A DNA stretch of 23,609 nt, from IMG/VR virus record IMGVR_UViG_3300042691_047966, positions 1 to 23,609 of that record. One strand, 5' to 3'. The notes beneath the pieces are model-generated. The model was not told the DNA's origin, searched no databases, and worked only from the letters and a program-made list of their open reading frames with translations. The DNA is from a virus. This document shows, piece after piece, positions 16,201 through 22,558 of the stretch; position 1 is the first letter of the stretch, and each line of letters opens with the position of its first letter. Both the position numbers and the translations under genes were made by a program.

Positions 16201-17260
16201 ATTAGCTGCTCTCCAAGAACTAACAACTGCTTTTACTAAAATAGTAGATGGCCAAACACAAGCAGATGATTTTTCAGGAATAAAAACACTTTTAGAAAAT
16301 GTATCTAAAGCATTTGCTGGAGAGAATATCACGGCATTAATAAGTTTCGCAGAAAAAAACTTTTCTAGTCTCCCAGGCAGCGCCAGATCATTAGGAGAAG
16401 GTATAGCAGCATTATTAACAATAACATCAGGACAAAAATCTACTTATGATGCTTTACAGCAAGATTTTCTTGCTTTATCTTTAGCTGTTTCTTCTCTTAA
16501 TCTTACTAGTTTAGGAGAAATATCTAACGCTGCCCCATTATTTAAAAAATTAGGTACAGCGTTTATTAACTTAAAAACAGCTTTAGGATCATTTGCTGGG
16601 CTTAATATCGCTCAAGAGATAGCTCAACTTAAAGAATTATCAAATATTGACGCTTCTAAATTAGTAACTTTATCTGAAGCAATTATTAAGTTAAGTGATT
16701 CATTTGTTGTATTAGCTAAAGCTATAAAAGAAATGGGAGATATTACTCCTGTAGTTAAAATATCAGACCAGATGCTTAAACTACATGAGTCTGTATCTAA
16801 AAATCCTATGAATGCTGAAAAATTAGCTGAGGGTGTAGGAGCTATATTTAGTGGTTTAATGGGATCATTAGTTTCATTTGTTGAAGGTGGAGGCCAAGGA
16901 GTATCAAATTCATTCTTTGGTGGTGTTACAAAAGGAAAAGATGGCATTGTTCAAGCCCAAGACGGTGAACTTAACCCTAACGGCGGCCCAGTAGTATCTA
17001 CATTCCAAAAAGGACAATTAACCCCAGTAATGCAAGGCATTAAAGAAGATAATGTATATTTAACTACAAACAAACCTATTTCTTCTTCTACTGGAAACTA
17101 TGATGCTCTTTTTGCTAAAATGGAACAATTTATATCAGCAATGGAAGCTAATAAAGATAAACCAATAGTGATAGAAAATAACACAACATTAAGTGTTGAT
17201 GGTGATAAATTAGCTGAAGTTACTGAAAGAAATTTTAGAAATAAAAAGGTAAGAAGCTAA
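10265..17260 (+). CDS. Tail tape measure protein (2331 aa)
   Basis: The largest gene, placed after the chaperones as in most tailed phages. Residues 1-230 are helical, with a strongly charged coiled coil at about 130-190. Residues about 370-615 form a conserved-looking core (LNFESSIQDQLTYQAMSGKE). Residues 690-860 are hydrophobic helical segments. Residues 894-1062 are an Ala/Thr/Gly/Ser-rich linker. Seven hydrophobic repeats of about 56 residues follow (1072-1445), then about ten looser repeats of near 70 residues (1455-2160). The C-terminus has DGELNPNGGPVVSTFQKGQ and VDGDKLAEVTERNF, as in T4-like tape measures. The protein sets tail length and may help DNA enter through the host membrane. 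By the usual rule of about 0.15 nm per residue it would specify a tail near 350 nm, far longer than T4 (gp29, 590 residues). No muralytic domain is evident. Confidence 0.93.
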   Translation: MALDPKDAKELRDMLKEIEQLSIKLKANINTTSLQNVEANADTIKRLFKDLKEEWNEINRETQSFAQTISDTVREIRKTESGANNIAKSFRVIDSVADDILSHQKGIYQMSADDADLAVVKLKYGKKRLEDLQKQYKLEEEFLEKKKKENDDLEDKLKTEIEDLEKKNKLNKEEEKLLKEKKGLLNEVVDKNSNIPKLLIENKDAHEQVNKLLGEENHKYRTLVDYAKQIRTEQENLEKAIGITGAALDGIGAGFEKIGLGSLADRIGLDKAKNRMKEFTHYITDGGKKTAGLIGQFRILSVGIGSLGKSIMKNLTDPLVMAGLAAKGVQKGVGLIKFGFSSVLGFVKNLWGMADSFAAVFEKYAKAGQFAAQNFSAVGGQVNALTAGLNAAAAADPFMRVAEAGPALKAIVDGTGVMQTQMAGSVKEAHDLTYWLGYSAEETGKLFKLGALNNQSAKESLIDIRSRGVLLNKEHKTAIDLRKVEQTALKASAAVTYNLRQNPKAIADAAFHATKLNMTLDEIASAAEQTLNFESSIQDQLTYQAMSGKEINIDAYQQAALRGDTVTSAKELNNLIAKHGPGLKNNVLLQEAFAKSVGIGKDKLLEAMTATDVARQLGEDRNDVEKQLQALQRKGLTLEEASVELSKEGLSGSLAKSKRAEAMSRSLEDFRDYMATKLWPLFKAVFSPANIKMFMSVISGMRPVFVELGKAITAFFSPKSAGAMTDIIKNDVMPAILDMAKMLTEVAGVAGEALFGVIKALGPIIKKDIIPIFKMLGGIIRDLAPTVGVLIKAFAGGLAKVFGKIGEHKEDIKSFIETLAKGLTNVFGFVANHLKEIAITLIAFKGLTAVRSLKSAIMGSPGSSAMSPMYVKNVGVSGGEGGLFDKIKGFFGKGSTAAATTAATTTAAATTAATTGGAAAPLASTVSKNAASAPPLSPSAPPAGMKYDKAGRLQYEKGNELGKKGFVSKADAEKLGVSRTATAGGAAAPLTQTAAPTSFADKRKMVAARQAAGGGLSSKAASTTSGAAGAGGKLASTGTSVASNAGGAAGAGGAGVSNAGKFGQMAGGMLKGAAALIVLAGALYIAAKAFQEFAKVEWESVAKGILVLGGLVGAAYLLGKIKKPVMEGAAAIGILAASLYIAAKSIQEFAKVNLENMGKAGIALLGLTGALKLVSKSSGDLIKGGAAVALLAASLYIAAKGIQEFAEVNIGDMVTAGSALLGLTAILRIISKSSGDLIKAGAAMALVAASLYIAAKGIQEFSMVEPEDMEKAGVALLGLGVSIIGLSKLMGKASGDLIKAGAAMALMSASLYITAKAVKEFDGIKWEDMGKAGAALLGLSVAAIILGKAGPTVLVGSAAMLVMAGALYVVALAVDKFAAVKWEDMGKAGAALVVLTGAVIGLGAAMMSGIGALAILAGVAAMVAMGGALYVVAEGISALQNAVGGGKLDTLGADLNKGLTAITVGLDNVNFDDLEDKFEGLQSALDVLDLDSILAFAELAKADLGKAASNLMEGMKNLTTLTPEGGGEAPDFNKFTADLTTKLKPLEGVNRAFTAALQGLNVTKLVELSKVSGSGLVNAIKGIAQAIKEITTFDFAADIDNWFDPNDLESKLQGFIWVFSNFNSAISTLNFEKLKEFGESAKFQLSEAATNLLNGVNTMAGLEKPVSKISEEVKASFRTFGQIISSLDTKSLVEFASLANSNFELATAKFINGVNYIAEHLGAAAKTEGENIKKAFTAFNESIGGLNVEKSNMPGGSDGLLAFAKLAEADLSGAAVNLVTGMDQLQVAFKNADDSIKSYTFPGVKEAFTALNNVLTGIDLEAFTKLADLGDKAVNMGDGATNIRKGLDAINIAFDGYDEKKATELKNKLEPVFNKLSEIFGGTSKFGEVLTSLGNLAKAEFSKLGSAVIDFKNGLNKLVELDKIDITPFAENGNIDRLFESLSKIFNVETGPLNIDTLIKFGEADFSKMTTSVGGLKKGLAALQELTTAFTKIVDGQTQADDFSGIKTLLENVSKAFAGENITALISFAEKNFSSLPGSARSLGEGIAALLTITSGQKSTYDALQQDFLALSLAVSSLNLTSLGEISNAAPLFKKLGTAFINLKTALGSFAGLNIAQEIAQLKELSNIDASKLVTLSEAIIKLSDSFVVLAKAIKEMGDITPVVKISDQMLKLHESVSKNPMNAEKLAEGVGAIFSGLMGSLVSFVEGGGQGVSNSFFGGVTKGKDGIVQAQDGELNPNGGPVVSTFQKGQLTPVMQGIKEDNVYLTTNKPISSSTGNYDALFAKMEQFISAMEANKDKPIVIENNTTLSVDGDKLAEVTERNFRNKKVRS
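13478..14600 (+). repeat. Seven tandem ~168-nt repeats in the tape measure gene
   Basis: The anchor LYIAAK or LYVVA recurs with its tyrosine codon at 13514, 13682, 13850, 14018, 14198, 14366 and 14552. The first three steps are exactly 168 nt (56 residues); later ones are 180, 168 and 186. Units 1-3 share long nearly identical stretches (tatagcagctaaa, ccaagaattcgct). The unit reads roughly GAAxALLAASLYIAAKGIQE, then F-A-x-V, EDM-x-KAG and ALLGL. This points to recent duplication at the left and older copies at the right. Confidence 0.9.
14700..16740 (+). repeat. Degenerate ~70-residue helical repeats in the tape measure
   Basis: About ten units share a loose pattern: L-x-x-L-(N/D)-x-x-x-L-x-x-F-A-x-L-A-x-A-(D/N)-(L/F) followed by A-x-N-L-x-x-G-(M/I/L)-x-x-L. 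Clear examples are SILAFAELAKADLGKAASNL, LLAFAKLAEADLSGAAVNL and LKEFGESAKFQLSEAATNLL. Nucleotide identity is low, so these are older than the 168-nt repeats. Confidence 0.65.
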
Positions 17261-17269
17261 TCTAATATA

Positions 17270-17277
17270 TATTTATA
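17270..17277 (+). promoter_or_regulatory. TATTTATA motif upstream of baseplate genes
   Basis: The site lies in the 41-nt gap after the tape measure stop and ends 24 nt before the ATG at 17302. Downstream genes to 22513 are spaced by 4 to 15 nt and have no further copies in the gaps, consistent with one transcription unit starting here. Confidence 0.4.
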
Positions 17278-17301
17278 ATAAACAATTAAAAACTTAATAA
17301 C

Positions 17302-17490
17302 ATGACAGAAGATAACACATGGGATGGAATCCAAGCCCAACTTAGAGGTAAAGGATCAAGATACACCGCATTTGATGGCAACACTCCCCCACCAGCAGTT
17401 TTCCCTGATCCATTAGATTCATCAAACTCAGCTTTATCAGCGTATAAAGGTATAACCCCTCCAGGATATATATCTAACATGCCGCAGTAA
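17302..17490 (+). CDS. Small hypothetical protein before baseplate genes (62 aa)
   Basis: A 62-residue polar, proline-rich protein beginning MTEDNTWDGIQAQLRGKG and ending GYISNMPQ. It follows an A-rich leader and a TATTTATA site and ends 4 nt before the next ATG, so its position is that of a real first gene of an operon. The minus-strand frame over the same bases has no promoter or gene context and is a shadow. There is no membrane segment, signal peptide or recognisable motif. It could be a small virion or assembly protein linked to the tail end. Confidence 0.55.
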   Translation: MTEDNTWDGIQAQLRGKGSRYTAFDGNTPPPAVFPDPLDSSNSALSAYKGITPPGYISNMPQ

Positions 17491-17494
17491 TTAA

Positions 17495-19222
17495 ATGGGT
17501 TTAATAGACTTAAAAACCAATTTAAGATCATTTTATAATGGTGGTGGGTACACTCTTTTAGATGGTTCAAATTATAAGCCATCACAAGAAGTTACAGTAC
17601 CTGAAGGTTTTAAAGGTCTAAAATATGGTAGAGATTTACCCGGGGGAGGTTCTAGTGATTTACCAGATGTAGTTTCTCCTATATCTAATGGTATAAGTAC
17701 TAATACTCCTGATTTTTTTTTAAGACAAGGAGCTTTACAATCAGCTTTAGTTGATGTAACTAGATTAACTAATTGGTTTAGTGGCATTAAAGGAATATTA
17801 TTCACAACCAAACAAATAGCCTTAGAAAGAATGAACCCAGATATACCTGGGGGGCTAGCTAGAATATATAATCCACTTAATACAATAGCTCAAGTTGGTG
17901 TATTACCTTTAAATATACATTTAAATAAGCAGGGTGTAAACGGTGCTAATTTTGGTTATGCTGAAGGAGGTAGAGATGGTTATTACTATTTTACCAAAGA
18001 TAAAGCTGAACAAGATGATGTTGGTAGATTATCATTATTGTTTGATACTAAAATAGCTAGTTCAAAACAGTTAACTACAAGAACAGCTGATCAAAGATTA
18101 TTTAATATAAGTAGAGATCCTGAATACTCTACTTCCCAAGATGGGGGCCCCGGTTCTATAGGTGGTATAGGTAGAACTAGAATAGGTTTAGCTGGTGATG
18201 GAAGTAATAGCCCTAGAGATAGAACTACTACTTTTAAATTAAGTAAAGACTTAATTGAAAACCCTAATGAGGTTTATGCTTTTAATAATGAATTACTTGC
18301 TAAACAAGAATCTAGAGGTTTAACTAAGAGTACATCTCTTACTAACTTAGTAGATTATAGAGCTACAATAAATGAAAAAGTAGAAGAAGCTTTACCTCAA
18401 ACTCCTTATAGTAAATTTAATAGAGAAGATAATTACGGTACTGCTAAAACAGTATATCGTGTTGGAATTAGAGCTGATGGTACTGATGAAAAAGAGTTAT
18501 TAAAAAATCCTAATGCTTCTTTAAATTCTGACGCTATTAATAAACTAGATGTACTTTTTAGTAAGGATAAAACAACAGAAATAGCTAATAATCAAAATAA
18601 AGATTTAGTATCTTTTTATTTTGAAGTTTTAAACCCTAAAACAGACTCAAAAGACTCACCAGGATCAGATTTTTTATTTTTTAGAGCTTATGTTACTGAT
18701 TTAGGTGATAGTTATAAAGCTGATTGGCAGAATTATAAATACATAGGTAGAGCTGAAAATTTTTATAAATATGGAGGATTTGGTAGAGATGTATCTTTAA
18801 GTTTTACTATATATGCTCATTCTAGAGAAGAAATGAAACCGTTATATGCTAAATTAAATCGTTTAGTAGGTGTAACTGCTCCATCATATTCAAATCAAGG
18901 TTTTATGATGGGCAATATTTTAAAAATAACTGTAGGTAATTATTTTAATCAAATGCCTGGAATATTAACTAGTATTAGTTTAAAACCTTCTTTTGAAGCA
19001 GGATGGGATATAAATAGAACTGCTGATGGTACTATTATAAAATTTGATGAAGAAGAATATGTAGGTCAATTACCTCGATTAATAGATGTAAGTATGAACT
19101 TTACTCCTATTCATTATTCTGCCCCACAGTATAAAAACTCATTTATTAATGACCCAACACCAGCCCAATTTCAAGCAGCGGTAGATACCTTAGCTGCACT
19201 ACCCTTCTTTCCAGGCACGTAA
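17495..19222 (+). CDS. Baseplate/tail-end structural protein (575 aa)
   Basis: The N-terminus (MGLIDLKTNLRSFYNGGGYT) and a long middle region (residues 150-360) are polar and unfamiliar. The C-terminal part (about 365-575) contains YVTDLGDSYKADWQNYKYIG, GRAENFYKYGGFGRDVSLSF and TIYAHSREEMKPLYAKLNRL, then TVGNYFNQMPGILTSISLKP. This succession of strands with a central helix suggests a tube-like or tube-initiator fold such as that joining tube to hub (T4 gp48/gp54, or the distal-tail class in other phages). The position between tape measure and LysM gene fits. I cannot assign one family with confidence. The gene stops with TAATAG, a double stop, 15 nt before the next start. Placement in the baseplate is inferred from order and strand pattern. 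Confidence 0.7.
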   Translation: MGLIDLKTNLRSFYNGGGYTLLDGSNYKPSQEVTVPEGFKGLKYGRDLPGGGSSDLPDVVSPISNGISTNTPDFFLRQGALQSALVDVTRLTNWFSGIKGILFTTKQIALERMNPDIPGGLARIYNPLNTIAQVGVLPLNIHLNKQGVNGANFGYAEGGRDGYYYFTKDKAEQDDVGRLSLLFDTKIASSKQLTTRTADQRLFNISRDPEYSTSQDGGPGSIGGIGRTRIGLAGDGSNSPRDRTTTFKLSKDLIENPNEVYAFNNELLAKQESRGLTKSTSLTNLVDYRATINEKVEEALPQTPYSKFNREDNYGTAKTVYRVGIRADGTDEKELLKNPNASLNSDAINKLDVLFSKDKTTEIANNQNKDLVSFYFEVLNPKTDSKDSPGSDFLFFRAYVTDLGDSYKADWQNYKYIGRAENFYKYGGFGRDVSLSFTIYAHSREEMKPLYAKLNRLVGVTAPSYSNQGFMMGNILKITVGNYFNQMPGILTSISLKPSFEAGWDINRTADGTIIKFDEEEYVGQLPRLIDVSMNFTPIHYSAPQYKNSFINDPTPAQFQAAVDTLAALPFFPGT

Positions 19223-19237
19223 TAGTCTTTAAATAAT

Positions 19238-19540
19238 ATGAATAGATATAGCTCAACTCCTATAGTATCAAATCCAATATCAGGTATTAAATACCGTAAA
19301 AATACTAAATATCCTCAAATTCCTTATTCTATTAATGATATTTATGTTGTAGCATCTGATGGAGATAGATTTGATTCGTTAGCTACCCAATATTATAATG
19401 ATCCAACATTATGGTGGATTATTCCAACAGCTAATCCTCATCTACCTCAAAATTCGTTATATGCCCCATTAGAAACCCAAATTCGAATCCCAGCTGACCC
19501 TGGTACTATATTATCCCGTTATAATCAACTAAATTCATAA
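19238..19540 (+). CDS. LysM-domain baseplate protein (gp53/gpX-like, 100 aa)
   Basis: The last two thirds form one LysM-like unit: IYVVASDGDRFDSLATQYYN, then DPTLWWIIPTANP, then a proline-flanked PLETQIRIPAD strand. The D-R-x-D-x-LA-x-x-Y-Y-x-D-P-x-x-WW-x-I signature is shared by the LysM region of T4 gp53 (baseplate wedge) and by short tail proteins of the P2 gpX type that fasten the tube end to the hub. At 100 residues it is shorter than T4 gp53 and longer than P2 gpX, so I leave the symbol blank. In phages this fold serves as a protein-protein clamp in the virion rather than as a cell-wall enzyme. It sits 3 nt before the next gene, implying coupled translation. Confidence 0.85.
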   Translation: MNRYSSTPIVSNPISGIKYRKNTKYPQIPYSINDIYVVASDGDRFDSLATQYYNDPTLWWIIPTANPHLPQNSLYAPLETQIRIPADPGTILSRYNQLNS

Positions 19541-19543
19541 GTT

Positions 19544-21970
19544 ATGGCTATTTTAGGTGAAGGTTTTAAAGATTATGTTAGAGAACAAATTAATATACGA
19601 CAACAAAAATTATCTGCTTTTAATAAAGATAATAGTTTATTAAAATATCTCACATCTAATACTCCTTTTATTAGATTAACATCTGGAGTTAATATATCAG
19701 ATAAAATTTTGGAAGAATATGAATTACCATTAGATTTAGCTGGTAATAGACTAGCCACACAATATATCTTAGAAGCAGCTAGATTTAAACCCGGGTATGC
19801 TGGAGATCTTGAAGATCCAAATAGTACAATAGGAGTTTTAACTTCTGGAGTAGGGTTTAGTGATTTTAATACATCATATGGTTTTTTATCTGATTCAAAT
19901 TATGGATATGTCCCCCCACCAGGTATAACCCAAATATCAGCTAAAACTCTAAATCGAGGCACTATCCGTGAAGCTACGATCCAGATCCTTTGCCATAATA
20001 TAAAACAATTTTATATTATAAATCTTTTATTTTTAAAATTAAAATATTCATTATTATTAGAATGGGGTCATACAATTTATTATGATGATGTAGGAAATTT
20101 AATTGAAGGATTTAGCATACCCAACTTATCAGGCGAATTCTTAAAAGGTGGTATGAGTCAAGGTGAGTTTCTTACAAAAATTGAACAAAAAAGAGCAGAA
20201 TCATTTGGAAATTATGATGCTTTTTTTGGTTGGGTTAAAAATTTTCAATGGGAAGCTCAAGAAAACGGAAGTTATAATATAACAGTTAATGCTATATCTA
20301 CAGGTGATGTTATTGAGTCTTTAAGAATTAATACTAATTTTAACCCAAATGTTTCTATTGAAAAAAAAGATGATAAAGATAAAGCAGATCCATATGAAAA
20401 ATCAACTCTTCATAAGATTTTAGGAGCTATTAGAAATAATAGTACTTTACAACAAAAATATTTTTTAGATGGTTTTCATTCTGGTGATGATAAAACCCCA
20501 GCCTTAAATACTGATGATTTAATTACTTTAGTAAAAGCTAAATATAAAAGTTTTAATTTATTTGCTAATTATAAAGTACCTGAATTAGATGTAAGTAAAA
20601 AATCTAATCAAGAAAATAAAATTTTAGCTGAAAAAGAAGCTATAAGAGCTGATTTTACTAATTTTCAATCAACTGGAAATACAAAAGGTAAGAATGTTCA
20701 AAGTGCTCAATATTATATAAAATTAGGAGCATTATTAAGAATCATTCAATCGTTTTTATTATGGTATGATACTAGTAAAAATGATAATTTTCGATTTTAT
20801 GATGCTACAACATATTCCCCTCCTTCAACTACTCCAAGTGTTAATTTAAGTCCAAATATTACAAACCCTCCATCAGCAACTTCTCCTGAAATAAAAACCC
20901 ATCCTCCAGTATTTTATATTAATACAGATTATGAGAGTAATGAGTGTTTAACTACTGTAAATCAATTGCCTGTTGACCCTAGAGTAGCTTTAATACCTAT
21001 AAAAGGTGTCACTCTTGATAAAGGTCCTATGAAATATGTTAGTAGTAAGTATAAAACTGATCTAAGTTATATAGCTAAAACAATGCATATATACATCAAT
21101 ATAGACCATATTATATCAGTACTAGATAATAATGTAGATGAAAATAATGATATAATTTTACTAGATTTTTTAAATTCTTTATTAAGTGATATTAGTAATG
21201 CTTTAGGAGGTATAAATCAGTTTGAATTAGATTATGATGACGCTACTAATACTTTTTCTGTTATAGATAATGCTCTTATACCTATTAAATATCAAGTTGA
21301 ACCACCTGAAATGTCTGTATTTAATATTAATGCTTTTAGCCCTGAAAATAATAGAGGGGGTAGTTTTGTAAATAATTATGGGTTAAAAAGTGATGTTTAT
21401 TCATCTATTGGAAATGCTGTAGCTTTAAGTGCTCAAGGTGGAGGTGACACTTCAGTTTCTTTTAGCGGGTTTAATACTGGAATAGTTGATAGATTTTTAA
21501 CTAAAAAAACGAACCTCAACTACCCTGAATCAGCTGATATTACAGCTAGCTTACAAGAACAGCAGTTAATTAAAGATAATTTTACAGCATTTGCTAAAAA
21601 ATTAACTTCTACATCTACAACAGCCTTAACCCCAGATGATATTGGAAAATATTCAACATATGTACCTAGTGTTTTACAGATGGATTTGGAAGAAGCTGTT
21701 AAAACTGATCAAATAGCTGGCACAATATTTATACCTTTAAATCTTAATTTAACAATAGATGGTTTAAGTGGTATGAGACAATATCAAACTTTTAAAATAA
21801 GTGAAAATTTATTACCTAAAGAATATTATAATAGAGTAAAATTTATAACTACAACTATAGAACATAAAGTAGATACAAAAGGTTGGGAAACAACTATTAA
21901 TACAATAGGTGTACCTTCTAAACCTAAAGCTCAATATAATGAAAAACCTGTTAGTCTTATAACAACATAA
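19544..21970 (+). CDS. Large baseplate hub-like protein (808 aa)
   Basis: The conserved-looking part is near the N-terminus (about 110-185): YGFLSDSNYGYVPPPGITQI, then SAKTLNRGTIREATIQILCH, and LLFLKLKYSLLLEWGHTIYY. This arrangement, ending in a LLEWG-x-x-x-Y motif, occurs in hub or tail-tip proteins of distant T4-like environmental phages, where it probably forms the first barrel of the hub. Residues 195-270 continue with a FFGWVKNFQWEAQENGSYNI segment. The middle (420-480) is a Pro/Ser/Thr linker, and the C-terminal 150 residues (GTIFIPLNLNLTIDGLSGMR) end in a strand-rich domain with VDTKGWETTINT. No lysozyme or peptidase motif is evident. The likely role is the hub under the tube. It starts 3 nt after the LysM gene. 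Confidence 0.72.
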   Translation: MAILGEGFKDYVREQINIRQQKLSAFNKDNSLLKYLTSNTPFIRLTSGVNISDKILEEYELPLDLAGNRLATQYILEAARFKPGYAGDLEDPNSTIGVLTSGVGFSDFNTSYGFLSDSNYGYVPPPGITQISAKTLNRGTIREATIQILCHNIKQFYIINLLFLKLKYSLLLEWGHTIYYDDVGNLIEGFSIPNLSGEFLKGGMSQGEFLTKIEQKRAESFGNYDAFFGWVKNFQWEAQENGSYNITVNAISTGDVIESLRINTNFNPNVSIEKKDDKDKADPYEKSTLHKILGAIRNNSTLQQKYFLDGFHSGDDKTPALNTDDLITLVKAKYKSFNLFANYKVPELDVSKKSNQENKILAEKEAIRADFTNFQSTGNTKGKNVQSAQYYIKLGALLRIIQSFLLWYDTSKNDNFRFYDATTYSPPSTTPSVNLSPNITNPPSATSPEIKTHPPVFYINTDYESNECLTTVNQLPVDPRVALIPIKGVTLDKGPMKYVSSKYKTDLSYIAKTMHIYINIDHIISVLDNNVDENNDIILLDFLNSLLSDISNALGGINQFELDYDDATNTFSVIDNALIPIKYQVEPPEMSVFNINAFSPENNRGGSFVNNYGLKSDVYSSIGNAVALSAQGGGDTSVSFSGFNTGIVDRFLTKKTNLNYPESADITASLQEQQLIKDNFTAFAKKLTSTSTTALTPDDIGKYSTYVPSVLQMDLEEAVKTDQIAGTIFIPLNLNLTIDGLSGMRQYQTFKISENLLPKEYYNRVKFITTTIEHKVDTKGWETTINTIGVPSKPKAQYNEKPVSLITT

Positions 21971-21976
21971 TCTTTT

Positions 21977-22513
21977 ATGCCTTATATACCCAAAAATAAA
22001 ATCATTACTGATTTAACCACGTCAGGCACAGAGTTTGTCTATAAAGATACTACAGATTATTACTCCGGACCTTATTATAAACTTTATAATGGAAAATTCT
22101 ACTCAGGCCAAAACCAAAATTCATTTGGAACTAAAGAGATAGTTAGACCAACTGATGAAAAATCTTCTTTAAATACTGTGGTTTTAAATGATATAGCCCA
22201 ATCTCCTTTATTTCCAACAGAGCAAGATTATAAAAAAGGAGTTTTTACTCGTTATTTTATAGTTAAAAGAAATGAACCTGTTTTTATTGAAATTGAGAAA
22301 AAAATATATGATAAATATAATCAACGTAATTCTCAAGTGTCTTGGCAATTATATAATCATATTTCTTTATTTTGGGAATTAGTAGGTGATATGAATAAAG
22401 TAGCTCAAATAAATAAAAATATGACTACTTTAGTTGAACAAAAAGAGCAAGCTTTTGGTTTAGGTCTTTATTTAGAAGAAAATTGGACTCAATATTATAG
22501 AGAAAATCCTTAA
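21977..22513 (+). CDS. Conserved-looking virion protein of the baseplate operon (178 aa)
   Basis: The N-terminal part has the pattern YIPKNKIITDLTTSGTEFVY, then YYSGPYYKLYNGKFYSGQN. The Y-x-G-x-Y-x-x-x-x-x-GK-x-Y-x-G motif is a type I recall from proteins of unknown function encoded next to baseplate genes in T4-like marine phages. The C-terminal half is helical and polar (FIEIEKKIYDKYNQRNSQVS, ISLFWELVGDMNKVAQINKN). There is no signal or membrane segment. It starts 6 nt after the hub gene and is the last of the baseplate operon before a 45-nt gap. It is probably structural, bound to the baseplate; the function is unknown. Confidence 0.65.
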   Translation: MPYIPKNKIITDLTTSGTEFVYKDTTDYYSGPYYKLYNGKFYSGQNQNSFGTKEIVRPTDEKSSLNTVVLNDIAQSPLFPTEQDYKKGVFTRYFIVKRNEPVFIEIEKKIYDKYNQRNSQVSWQLYNHISLFWELVGDMNKVAQINKNMTTLVEQKEQAFGLGLYLEENWTQYYRENP

Positions 22514-22558
22514 CTTGGCTTAAGATAATTTTTTATTATATTATGGTAAATAAAGGTT

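Noticed and set aside
17286-17585. A 99-residue minus-strand gene covering the 62-residue plus-strand gene
   Set aside because: No other gene is on the minus strand, it has no leader, and it runs across the start of the 575-residue gene.
22514-22558. A terminator in the T-rich stretch before the polymerase gene
   Set aside because: The ATTTTTT run has no preceding GC-rich stem; a weak ctt/aag pairing in CTTGGCTTAAG is not enough.
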